Shown here piece by piece: positions 49,101 to 62,900 of a DNA stretch of 64,000 bases. Source of the stretch: Sweltsa coloradensis. Its lineage: Eukaryota > Arthropoda > Insecta > Plecoptera > Chloroperlidae. Within the stretch, counting starts at the first letter, position 1; each line of letters starts with the position of its first letter. The stretch lies in NCBI GenBank assembly GCA_024449915.1, contig JAMZAV010000166.1, positions 744,001-808,000 on the forward strand, written 5' to 3'. The notes beneath the pieces were generated by a model. The model was not told where the DNA came from and made no database searches. It saw nothing but the letters and a program-made list of their open reading frames with translations. The position numbers were made by a program, and so were the translations under genes.

Positions 49101-52100
49101 TTTATTATACCGTAGATACTCACCAAATCACCAAATAAATTGATTTACCTATGTTATTTTCTTATCGTAAATTAAAACCTTGACACGCTCTTTGGTATAT
49201 TTTGTATGCAATAACTAAATGCTAAATTGCCTTACCAATAATGTAGTAATAAATTATATCCACCAATTCGAATTCGTTGTCGAGATCTGTTGCAACTGGC
49301 AGAGAAATCGGGTCCTGTAATAACTCAGTATCGTTTTCTGAAAGAAAGAAAAAACATGTATTCCTGTGAAGGCGATAACAGACCAATATTTGCATTAATT
49401 TGTTAGTATTTATGTATATTTATTTATTTCTAAACCGATAACACAAGATGCGTTGGGAAGTTAAAGCAGGAAATAAACAGATTTTCTGATTAAATCAAAA
49501 CTATTAAAATATATTATTTCCTTATGATTATGAACACTATTGCACTACAAGACAAATAGGCCTACGCTGACCCGGAGTTCAATGTAAGCAATCTGTTATT
49601 TGTGGTGTAACTTCAAAGGATTTAAAATTATTTTTCTAACCGAATTACATGGTATCATACACTCATATTATCTTGTGTGTCCTGGAATATATTTTGCACA
49701 AAAAATCTATTTCTTAAATATACTTTAATAACAAACAAGTAAAACTATAACCAAGGTCATTGATTTAATAAACAAGAACCGAGAACCTGAGAAGCTTGTT
49801 AGAGTTTAAAAAATGTATTATTCATAACTATTTCTTGAAAAAACAGTACCGGCACCTATCTATATTGATACCACTTGTCCTTCCAATCGTGAATCATATT
49901 ACACACACAATTCCATAAACAGAGAAAATAAAATACCAATGTAATTTATGTATTTATAGATAAGTTCCAGTGGTTTGAACTGGATGGGAAGGACCTATAT
50001 CAGCTGACCTTTGCCCAACCATATTGAGATTCTTTACTAATTTTAATTATAAATAAACTAGAGGAGTCGCTAAAGCTGGCTCAGAGACGAGTTTAAGCGC
50101 TCAGCTTTCTGGTGGTTTTTTCTTCGGCTAAACGGTTATTATAACGGTTATAATAAAATAAATAAAAAAAAAATTGTATTTAGAGTCTACCCACTCAGTT
50201 ATATAACTGATTGAATATCGGTATTATATTTCAAACGAACGTTAATAAAGAAGCAATCTATTCTATGAGATCCAGTACGCGTATTCCTTACTTCATTAAT
50301 TGGTTTTGAATTATTTAAATCGTTTGATCTTCGTAATTCACTCATTTTATTTTAAATTCGGGAATTTTTTTCAAGTGTACAGACTTTTTAACGCAAATTT
50401 TCATACTAAATATCTACGTTTAAATGAATGTGAATAATAAAGTTAATTTGATTAATCGCAAGATAAAAGGTTTGATGGGAATTTCCTGTATTTAAATTCA
50501 CGTTTTGGACATATTTTTGGCAACCAAGTGTGGATATCAATAGAAAAGAACTCTACGTAGTATTTACATTTATGCAACATTTTGTAGTGATATTACCAAC
50601 CGTTTAGCTGCAATCGCCAATACCTGAGCGCGCGCATTTAAGATGGGACAAGCTCAGAGTCCCCTCTCTTTAAAATTCATGCAACATATTAAAATTTAAA
50701 CATTATAATTTTGTACAATCTTTCTGTTGACATGCAATGTAAGAAAACTAAAGTTGTTCGTTGTAAAGATACATAATCGTTTAAACAAGTGTAAAATATA
50801 TTTGTTTGTATATTTACCACGGAAACTAGCTGATATTGGTACCACGACGTCGAACATTGGTGGTACGTTGCCTTCAGGTACGAACCATACAGTAACTGTG
50901 ATACTCGATGACAGAGATGGCGTTCCATGATCTTCTGCGTTGATCGTTACCTGAAGATTCAAAACGTTGGCATTGTGTCAAGCGAATATTGTACATTCAT
51001 ACTATTGTTGCAAACATTGAGAAAATATAGCAAATGAAGCAATAAATAGGTACGTTTGTTTGATCCGTGTATTTTTCATTCTACATCATAAATACAAAGG
51101 AGTTATACAAATAGGTATATTAAATAACAAATTATTTTATTAATTACTGGCATACAGTTACAACATTTAACTCTTCCAGCAACCAGTTTATTTAACCGAT
51201 TTTAGTTTTCAGTGGGCTTTTATTAATTTTGATTCAAAAGTAGATACATACAAGGTTTGTGTAAGAGTAATTTTATTACGTTCTATGATAAATGTAGTGC
51301 TTTGCTCAACATTTTGGTAAATTTTGAAAAGTAGCAAGTAACTTATTTTGGATTTTAGCTTGTTTTCTCAGACAAGGCTCTGTAAAATTTCATGCCGTCC
51401 GCGGTGGCTCATACAGTTTGAAGAGTATGACACTAGAAGGACGCGTATTCGAATCCCGCATGAGGTATGAGTTTCCGTTTTACCTTCACACTCAACTATC
51501 CCCACTCATCGTCTTGTCAATACTGTCAATAGTGCAATAATAGAGATGGTGGGCAACACAAAAAATCAATTTGCTTAGATCACTGTTGAAGGAAACTGTG
51601 TTTAGAAGCAGGCATGCCGTGCTTTTATGATGTGAACAGGTAAATGTATGTATTGGAAGTGCAAGACCAGCTTTGTAGTATATATTTTTATGTGCGTACC
51701 TCAAAAGGTGAAGACGTTGAGTCAAGATCTTTAATTAGCTTTAGCTTTGCTTTGTTTCGTTGGTTGATATTATTATCAATCTCGAAGAATTCAGAAGCTT
51801 CTCCTGAAATATTTCGAATTCTTTTGTTATTATTTCCATACAGGGGAAACTTATTATCCGACGTATTGTGTGCTTTGTGGATCGGACATCACCACAAGAA
51901 ATAATGATTTTCTCTACAATGTTTTACAACTTAAGACAAGCTATTATTATTACCTTCGCCAAGAGAAAACGTGACCAGCCCGTTGTCTTTATCGTCAGCG
52001 TCAGTCGCCTCAATGAGTTTCAGTGGTTTATTGTTCGAGTCAATCAAGTCACTGCCAACAGTTTGGTCCTGAAACACAAGCACATTTGATATTTGAATGC

Positions 52101-55100
52101 TTATAACTTATATAAGTTATACGGAGAGGAGTGGCCACGTATGCCCCCCTCACACTTCCCCTCGTACAATACGGGGCCCGTAAAAAACTACCAGCTCAAT
52201 ACAATTAGGTATTAATATAGATACACTGATTCGAGAAAGTTTCTTATAGTTACGTTGATGGATGAGCATTTGTTATTTCTTTCTACATTCTTACATTCGA
52301 AAAATTCGAAATATAAAATTTGATATGTTTTTTTATGGTTCTATACCTAAGAACGTGGCATATCTACGATCAGAGATTCCGAAAGTCCCCTGAATATTTC
52401 ATCATGACCGAAGAAGTCATTCTTTGTCGGGGAGAGAACTATCAAATAGACAACAACTAGTACAAAAAAACGATACAATAATTGTCTTAGAACGATTTTC
52501 CTAGTACATATTTTTAAATTTTTTATCAAAAATGTGCCAGGGCAACTTTCAAAGATTTCGAAGGTCCCCTGAAAAGATCTTCAATATCGTATTTGTTATT
52601 TGTATGGCCGAGAGCGAAAATCAGACCAAAAACACAACAAAATAAACAAGAGCTTTTTTTCTTATAGGTAGAGATGTGCAAAAATGGTGACAACGAAATT
52701 CGCGAATTTTTTAAAGTTGCAATAATCCCTTCAAATTCAGTTTGCTCATGAATCTCATGAATTGTGATTGAATGGTACCAATTTCCAATTCGCGAATTTT
52801 CGGTAAATTTTAGTTGATACCGTGAACTAGTGGCGGAATTAGCAATTATGTCCTTAAATGCGAATTAGGTCACGAAATTTAAAAAAATACAAAAATTTCA
52901 AAGTTTTGGTGGAGGTGCCGGGTCGAAGTCGAAATTAAAGTAATACTGGCTGGTATATATGGTGGAGGCGCCGGGTCATACAACGCGATTGTGGGATCTT
53001 AATAATCGTTTGAACGAGAGTAAGCTTAAAATACTTCATATTCATATCAAAAGACATTACATAAAAAATGCATAATTTCGTAAATTTGGTGGAGGTGCCG
53101 GGTAGACGAAATTAATTCTGGTAAAAACTGTCAGAAACTTTGAAAACTGAAGGCTGAAATTGAGCTTAAAATTAAAACTGATTCTGAACTTCACTCTCAT
53201 GAGCTTGTTTTTCTTTTAAATCATTAAAATCAATCAAATTATCCTGAAACTTGTTTTTTTTTTTTTTTTTTTAAATTAAAGTTGTGCATGAGAAAATGGT
53301 GTTTTTTTTGGTAAATCGCGACAAATCGCGAATTTTTATTTTTAAGGCTCGAATTTTCAAACTTTTAAAAAACATTTTTGCACATCTCTACTTATAGGGC
53401 TGTCAAAATTGATTGCAACGTTTGCCATGGTTACTATAGTTTCTACGCTCAACAAATTAGGATTCTTACTGGTGTCACATTTAAATAATTGAAACAACTC
53501 TATGGCAGTTGCGTGTGTAGCTGCTCCATTTGCTGATTTCCTGGTGTAATGCTAAGTCCATGGGCACAGATAATTTGCTGATTTCCTGGTGTAATGCTAA
53601 GTCCATGGGGGATGGGAGAGGGAGATGAGGGGAGTTACCTCGGATACCAAAATTATAAGACGTTCTGTCATGACAGGTAGAATCTTTATGTTGATTTAGA
53701 ACCAAAATTAAAATATACGATTTAGGTAAATGTTGCCTATATTTGACGAGTACAGTTACCTGGTTAAAATCCCTACTCAAAATAGGGAGCGAGAGTTAAA
53801 CCTCTATTTTACCAGGTTTTCCCCGCATTCAAGTGTTTATGTTGAGGTGGCAAGTAATCCAACTTTCTAGGGTCAGCCACGCCCACCCAACCCCCAAGGT
53901 CACCAAAAACATTCTACGTGTCATCCTTGTTGAAGGGCAATGCCAACAAAAATAACCGTACGTCAAAAAGAGGTCATTTTCGGTTTTTATAATGAGACGT
54001 GTCACATGGACGCACATGCAGACAGGTAGACGGACAGATAAATGGTGCAAATATCAGTCAGTCACGGATTCCATTTAAAATATAATAGATAGTATTATAT
54101 TTTACCTTATCTTGTCCTGAAAGTCACTTGTTTTGTTTTAGTAAAAATCTTTGTAGAATAGGGCTCGGCTCATATTAACGACTTTCAATCCCCCCTTATA
54201 TACGTACATTTTTATGGCAATGAGATAATCAATTGCATGAAAATAACAATATGGCATGACTGGTATTTAACTGCATACTTGTGCCCAAAGATCATCTTTA
54301 TGCCAAATAATAACAAAACTTATCTTTATTTGACAGTTGGCCAATTACACTAGATGGCCACGAGGATCCAGCTTGCTATAATCAGTACAACGCACACCCA
54401 GCATCAGAAGTAAATCAAAAGGGGCATCGTTGTATCTAGATACCCAGTCCTTGATTTACTTCTGACGCCGGGTGTACATGTTAACAAATAACAAAATATT
54501 TAACAACATTATTATTATTACTAGCAAGCTTCGCAAACGCTTTTTCAGGAGCGTTGTTGGATGAGCGTAATTGGTGCATTGAGCTGTCATTTTGTGTTAT
54601 GCAGATTTTCTGCCGTTCTGTGAAAAAATCATTACAATCGGGTAAAACATGTAGGTGTTATATGTCGAAGATTTTTTTTTAGAAAAAAGCGTAAAATTAC
54701 GATGTTTGTAAGAAATAATTTTTCGATTGCGCTCAAATTTCACACGATTATATAAATTCATAAAATTAAGTTTCTGTTAAAATATCATTACAATCGGATA
54801 AAGCATGGAGGTGTAATAAAACGCAGACATTTTTTTAAACGAAAAAAAGCGTAAAATTGCGATTTTCATGAAAAAATAATTTTTTGATTGCTTCAAATTT
54901 CACATGAATAAATTAATTCATATAAATTGCGCTAAAAATACATGGCAGTTCTAAGTTCAGAGATTTCGAAGGCCTCCAGAAAATTTCATCGCAATTGGAG
55001 TGCTGGTTTAGCCGAAATCGTGTTAACAAACACACAAAAATACAAACAGAAAAACAAGAAAAACGAAAAAAATCGAAAAATTGCAATTTTCATGAGAAAT

Positions 55101-58100
55101 ATTTTTTCGATTGCGCTCAAAAAGGTGGCAGTTCTAAGTTCAGAGATTTCAAAGGCCTCCAGAAAATGTCATCGAATTGGAGCATCGGTTTAGCCGAAAT
55201 CGTGTTAACAAACAGCCAAAAATACACAAAAAAAAACAATACGCCTGGATTTTTTCTCCAGTGTAGTAGAATAGAATTTTCGCTTCGCTCGCTACGCTCT
55301 TTCAATTATTACTAGGAAGCTTTGCAAACGCTTTTTCAGGCGTGTTGTTGGATGAGAGTAATTGGTGCATTGAGCTGTCACGTGTTATGCGGATTTTCTG
55401 TTGTTCTGTGAAAGAATCTTGACTTAGTCGAAGAATTTTTGTTAATTTAATTAAATGAGATAAAAAATTAACCTTTTTTTAAATTAATCGTTATTTTTTT
55501 TTTTAAAGAAAAAAATCGTAAAATTGCGATTTTCATAAGAAATAATTATTCGATTGCGCTCAAATTTCACACGAATATATTATTAATTCATAACATTAAG
55601 GTTCTGTAAAAAAATCATTACAATAGGATAAAGCATGTAGGTGTTACAAGTCAAAGAATTGTTTATAAAAAAAAAAAACGTAAAATTTCGATATTCACGA
55701 GAAATAATTTTTCGATTCCCCTCAAATTTCAGACGAATATCTTAATTGGATGAGCGTAGCGAGCGAAGCGAGTGAAGCGAAGACTTCAATTTCACTGACC
55801 CCCCAAAAAATTTAACTCTGGTGTTTTTTTTATTGTTAATTTATTTATTTTATTTTCCGTCTGTTTGTTCGCTCTCTACCGGGCAAACGGCATATGCGAT
55901 CTTGATGAAAATTTGACAGGACCTTCGAAATCTCTGAACTTAGACTTGCCACGTTTTTGGGTACAATCGAAGAAATATTTCTAATGACTATCGTTCTTTT
56001 ACGATTTTTTTCGATTTTTTGTGCGATATTTTTGTGCCATTTGGGCCAATTCTGACCAACCGGGTTAGGCTACAACGTTCATATTATACATGGACATTAA
56101 GGTTATGGTGATGTAGTACATTTTGAAAGAAAAAGTTGAAAAAGTTAGCCAGAATCTATAGAAATAAAGCTTTTAATATTAGTTTTTTGATTTTTTGTGC
56201 GATATTTTCGTGCCGTTTGGGCCAATTATGACCAAACGGGTGGGGCTTCAACGTTCATATTATACATAGACATTAAGGTTATGGTGATGTAGTACCTTTT
56301 GAAAGAAAAAGTTGAAAAAGTTAGCCAGAATCCATAGAAATAAAGCTTTTAATATAAGTTTTTTACGGTAAATAATACCAATTGACAAGAAACAATAGAA
56401 ACTTGACAACAATCACCTACAATGCGTAGGCAACAAAACAAAGCACTTGCAAAAGTAAAGATATCCCATGCAAACAAAAAAACTTTAAAAAGCTCATCCA
56501 TCAACGCGGCGGGTAGCGTTTTCCTAGTTTACAAAATTAGGGTTCTGTGAAAAAATCATTATAATCGGATAAAGCTTGTAGGTGTTATAAGTCGAAGACA
56601 ATTCAAAAAATCGAAAACTATAGTAAAATTGCGATTTTAATGAGAAATAATTTTTAGATTGCGCTCATAAACGTGGCAGTTCTAACTTCAAAGATTTTGA
56701 AAGCCTCCAGAAAATTTCATCGCAATTGGATTATCGGTTTTGCCGGGATCGTGTTAACAAACACACAAAAATACAAACGGAAAAAATAAGACAAACAAAC
56801 AAAAATTGTTCAATAGCGATTTTCATGAGAAATTATTTTTCGATTGCGCTCCAAAACGTGACAGTTCAAAGTCCAGAGATTTTGAAGACCTCCAGAAAAT
56901 TTTATCGAAATTGGAGTATCGGTTTAGCTGTTGTTGTTGTTGTTGTGTGTTGTGTGTGTGTTAACAAACACACAAAAATACAAACAGAAAAAAAACAAGA
57001 AAACCGAAAAAAATCGTAAAATTGCAATTTTCATGAGAAATTATTTTTTGATTGCGCTCAAAAAGGTGGCAGTTCTAAGTTCAGAGATTTCAAAGGTCTC
57101 CAGAAAATTTCATCGCAATTGGAGTATCGGTTTATCTGAAATCGTGTTGAAAAACACAAAAATACAAACAAAAACAAAAAACAAAAACGAAAAAATCGTA
57201 AAATTGCGATTTTTATTAGAAATAATTTTCCATCGATTTTACGCACGTGGCAGTTCTTAGTTCAGAGATTTGAAAGGTCTCCTAAAAATTTCATTACTAT
57301 TGGAGTATCGGTTTAGCCGGAATCGTGTTAACAAACACATTTAAATACAAACAAAAACAAAAAAGAAAAACGAAAAAAATCGTAAAATTGCGATTTTCAT
57401 AAGAAATAATTTTCCATCGATTTTACGCACGTGGCAGTTCTAAGTTCAGAGATTGCAAAGGTCTCCAGAAAATTTAATCGCAATTGGAGTATCGGTTTAG
57501 CCAGAATCGCCAAATCTTCGCTTCGCTCATCCAATTAATATTATTACTACTAGAAAGCTTCGCAAACGCTTTTTCAGGCGCGTTGTTGGATGAGCGTATT
57601 TGTTTAAAAACGAAAAAAGCGTAAAATTGCGAATTTCATAAGAAATAATTATTTAATTACGCTCAAATTTCACACGAATATATTAACTCATAAAATTAAG
57701 GTTTTGTGAAAAAATCATTACAATCGGATAAAGCATGTAGGTGTTATAAGTTGAAAAATGTTTTAAAAATAAAAAATCGTAAAATTGCAATTTTCATAAG
57801 AAATAATTTTTCGATTGCGCTCAAATTCCACACGAATATATTTATTCATATTATTAAGATTCCGTGAAAAAATTATCACAATCGGATAAAGCATGTAGGT
57901 GTTTGTTATAAGTCGAAGAAATTTTGAAAATAAAAAATCGTAAAATTGCAACTATTATAAGAAATGATTGTTTGATTGCGCTCAAATTTCACACAAATTA
58001 ATTCATTAAATTAAATTTCTGTGAAAAAAATGTAGCAGCATGTAGGTGTTATTAGTCGAAAAATGTTTTTAAAATAAAAAATTCGTAAAATTGCGATTTT

Positions 58101-59832
58101 CATAAGAAATAATTTTTCGACTGCGCTTAAATTTCACACGAATATATTTATTCAAAAAATTAAGGTTCTATGAAAAAATCGTTACAATCAGATAAAGCAC
58201 GTAGGTGTTCTAAGTCGAAGAAATGTTTTTAAAATCGAAAAAACCATCGTAAAATTGCGATTTTAATGAGAAATAATTTTTCGATTGTGCTCAAAAACGT
58301 GGCAGTTCTAAGTTCAGAGATTTCGAAGGCCTCCAGAAAATTTCATCGCAATTGGAGTATCGGTCTAGACGCTCGCTACGCTCGCTACGCTCATCCAATT
58401 ATTACTAGGAAACCGCAAAAGTCCCGTCGCGTTGATGAATGAGTTTTTTTAAGTTTTTAGTTTGTGTGGGATCTATTTGGATGAGCAAAGCGAAGACTTC
58501 AATTTCACCGACCCCCCAAAAAATTTAGCTCCGTCGTTTTTTTTTTGTTTGTTTGCTTGTTTGTTTGTTTGTTTTGTTTTTTTTCCCGTCTGTTTGTTCG
58601 CTCTCTACCGGGCAAACGGCATATGCGATCTTTAAGAAAATTTGACACGACCTTCGTTTTCTCTAAACTTAGACTTGCCACGTTTTTGGGTACAATCGAA
58701 AAAATGTTTCTTATGAATATCGTACTTTCACGATTTTTTTCGATTTTTAGTGCGATATTTTCGTGCCATTTGGGCCAATTATGACCAAACGGGTGGGGCT
58801 ACAACGTTCATATTTCACATGGACATTAAGGTAATGGTGATGTATTGCTTTCTGAAAGAAAAAGTTGAAAAAGTTAGCCAGAATCGAGAGAAATAAAGCT
58901 TTTAATATACGTTTTTTGACTTTTTGTGCGATATTTTCGTGCCATTTGGGCCAAATCTGACCAAACGGGTGGGGCTACAACGTTCATATTATACATGGAC
59001 ATTAAGGTTATGGTGATGTAGTACCTTTTGAAATAAAATGTTGAAAAAGTTAGCCAGAATCCATAGAAATATAGATTAATTTAATGTAAGATTTTTACGT
59101 TAAATAATAACAAATTAACAAGAAACAATAGAAACTTGACAACAATCACCTACAATGCGTCGGCAGAAAAACAAAGCACTTGCAAAAGTAAAGATATCCC
59201 ACGCAAACTAAAAACTTTAAAAAAAGCTCATCCATCAACGCGGCGGGACTTTAGCGTTTTCCTAGTTACTTATCACGTGCCTTTTGAACGCATTGTTGGT
59301 GATTGTTGTCAAGTTTCTATTGTTACTTGTTGGATGAGCGAAGCGAAGACTTCAATTTCACCGACCCCCAAAAAAATTTAGCTCGGGTGTTTTTTTTTTT
59401 TTTTTTTTTTTTTTTTTTGTTTTTTGTTTTTCCGTCTGTTTGTTCGCTCTCTACCGGGCAAACGGCATATGCGATCTTGATGAAAAATTTGACACGACCT
59501 TCGTTTTCTCTGAACTTAGACTTGCTACATTTTTGGGTACAATCGAAGAAATATTTCTCATGAATATCGTACTTTTCCGATTTTTTTTCGATTTTTAGTG
59601 CGATATTTTCGTGACATTTGGGCCAATTCTGATTCATGAGAAATATTTCTTCGATTGTACCCAAAAACGTAGCAAGTCTAAGTTCAGAGATTTCGAAGGT
59701 CCCCTCCAATTTTCTTTCAGATCGCATATGCCGTTTGCCCGGTAGAGAGCGAAAAAACAGACAGAAAAAAAAAACACCCGAGCTAAATTTTGGGGGGGTC
59801 GGTGAAATTGAAGTCTTTGCTTCGCTCATCCA

Positions 59833-59873
<41 letters not shown>

Positions 59874-59875
59874 CA

Positions 59876-59930
<55 letters not shown>

Positions 59931-62900
59931 TTATTATAATGACATTAATGTTTATGAACATGTTGTGAAGATAATGATGCATAATGATTACAGATTGCTT
60001 TAAAAAGTGGGAACAATTTGGGATTTAATAACGCTTTAAAAACAAGGTTTGAATATTGAAGAAAGAACAGTTGCACGTGCTCCGTTCAGAATACCAATGA
60101 TGTGGCATTATTCGGTTTCCCATTTATGTGACATGGGGGTCACAATAAAATATGTACTGCAGTGGCAAAAAAAGACTAAATGCGCAAGCACTGTGGCTAC
60201 GTCACACTTACCTCTTGGAGTCGTATTGTGTTCCCAGCTACTGGGAATTTGAAGACAGGGTACTTGTCATTGATGTCTACTACACAAATCTGGTAGGTAT
60301 GGTAAGTAATACTGCGATTGGTTGGTTCTAAAGGTTTGTCTTCGGCCTGAAAAAATGAATTGCGTGTGGCTACATTTATTTTTTTTATCTTATACACTAT
60401 AGTAATTAAAATCTCAGAAGTTAACTGGTGATTTTCGAATTAGTGTAGTGTTTGTAGTTTGCACAATATTATTGAACCTAGAGAAATGCGAATTTGGATG
60501 AATATGACTATTAAATATACAAAATGCAAATGTTTACAAAATGGTAACACTAATACGGGTTATGAAAAACATTGTCGATACTATACTACTCGTCCTGAGG
60601 AAAATTGAAAAGTGTGCTGCTGCCATTGTTTTATGATGAGGTATTGTTTCCCATTTTCACTACAATATTAATTACAATTCAATACAGGGGGTGGCGTAGA
60701 GGACGTTATTGCACCTGCCCCTATTGAGATTTCATTTTGTTCGCGTACTTACAAACTAAAACCCCTAATTATGTATTGTTGTTCCAAAGTTTTGGAAAGC
60801 ATAGCTTGGATAACTAATAACCAAGGTCCTCTAAATCTCCAGGCAGCCGCCGTTCCATGTCCATAGCACTCCGCTATGGGATTCAGTGGACCTTGACTGA
60901 TAACAAACCACTTCTTTTCAAAGTAGAGTATAATACTGAAAAGAACAATAAAATAGGCAACAGTCACAAAAGTCTGTATGCCCCGACTGAGGATCGAACC
61001 CAGAACCTCTGACTTAACGCGCCATAGGTCTACCATCATTATTATTATTATAGTTGTAAATGATCAAATTTGTATATCTAACTTCTTAAATTCAAGGACA
61101 AAATACGAGTTCGACGACCGTAGAGTAAATCCCCTGAGGATGGCTCCGGAACGAGTTCCGAAACGTTGGTCATTGAACCAAAACAGAAGACACGGTGCCA
61201 TGTATTCATATAATATGGTATTATTGACATAAATTAAAAAGGTGCCTCGTCGGTGGAGGCACTTTTTAAAATTATATGTCTAAAATACTAGGCCTATCAT
61301 AACAGCGGCATAGTCCCCTACTATAAAACCAAGGTTAAACATAAAATGTAATCATACTACCGAACTACTACTTATGGGAGATCATGTGATCTTTTAGTTG
61401 TGCCAGTCTTGTTGGATTCACGTCATGGAACTCAACAATCACATCATATAGCAATTTAATGTTTCTTTCTTCGACTTCTTTTAGCCATGTGACCTCATGG
61501 GTCACAATTTTCTGTTTCCCTACTACGAGCCTAATCTCTTTATAAGGAATCTGATTTTTATAGAAGAACTTTATTGTTTTTTGTCTGGCTTTTTTGAACT
61601 TGTCAAGTATTGAGTGTTAATTGTATCAGGATAGTAAATTTATAATGTATGTTCTGTAGTCCCGGCAGCTTAATTGGTTAGAGCTATGGCACGTTAAGTC
61701 GGAGGTTATGGGTTTGAATCCCAGTCGGGTCAAACTTTATGAATAAATAACTATGTCCTTAAGGAGGGCTTTTGCTTAAAAACCATGGTTCGAACACTTT
61801 CGTGGCTTGACATAATTATGCAGTAACTTCTTTTAAAATAATTTGTTTGAGGTTTACACCACTTTAAGTCAACGTTTCACAAGTATATAATGGAGTTCTT
61901 TTTTTAAGAAATGTACAATAAAACTGAAACAATAGCCTGCACTTTGTATTTCTATTTCGTGTTGGGGATTGTTTTGTTATTGTTTATATTTTTATTTGTC
62001 TGTGTAAATCCTTTGAAAAGGTAACTCCATTGCAGTTCTGAAACGTCGAGTGTTCGTTAATCTCAAGAAGTGGCATAAACCGTAAAACATTTTTTTAAAG
62101 TAAGTTAGTAACATATAAACTTCGTTTGTCCGTGCACTAAACACATTTTACAGCATTGCGTTAGAGATCTTTGAGATGACCTTAGATTGATTGCGTTTGG
62201 CAGGTGGAACTTCGAAAGGCATTTTTCTCACATATCAAGTAATCGTTTTTTCATGTATACGGTGTGTAAGGGGTGTGAGAGTACCCGAAATTTGGGGTCA
62301 AAACGAGTATTTGGTACTCGAATTAAAAGAATATAAAAAAATAATGATTTTGGTGGAGGTGCCGGGTAGCCTATAGCAAAATTCGTCCCGAGTCGCGCGC
62401 CAGTGTGAAAAGTAAAAATCGTTATAAATTTTTGGCGATACCTACCCTACCAACCTAGTTAAGCCAGTAGGCCCTGTCTTTTGGTAGAAATTTGTAAAAT
62501 TGTTTTGAACTTTTGAACTTTTTTTGGTATAAATAATCAAATTTTACTATTACATATTTTGTACTTAACTCGAACTGTAAAATCAGGACTCGTACACATC
62601 TCAAGTATATACGTATATTACGTAGTTGTAACGGTCGTCTTCTATAATGACCGTTTAAAATACAAAACAGTCAAACCGTTGCTGTAAACAAACATACATT
62701 TATACCACCCATTGCAACAATTACCCATTCCCATGTCCGTCTATCTCCATTACCCCATATATGTGCCAAAATAAACGAGAGCTGAGAACGGTTTGAATCC
62801 CACTCACCGTCAAGTTTATGTTGTAGACACCCCAGCGATCACTCAAGTTCTCGATCACCCTGATGCGTCCACGGCCGTCCTGGTTTTCAATGTCAAACAG

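Noticed and set aside
56726..57260. Overlapping basic ORFs of about 100 codons
   Set aside because: They recur in every family A Helitron-like copy in different frames and with indels; non-coding element body.
59323..59829. 168-codon minus-strand ORF
   Set aside because: Spans an inverted junction between two family B fragments; the apparent protein is inverted-repeat text plus poly-Lys from an A/T run.
61656..61740. Functional tRNA gene
   Set aside because: Acceptor and anticodon stems pair poorly and a second similar head at 61000 belongs to a SINE.
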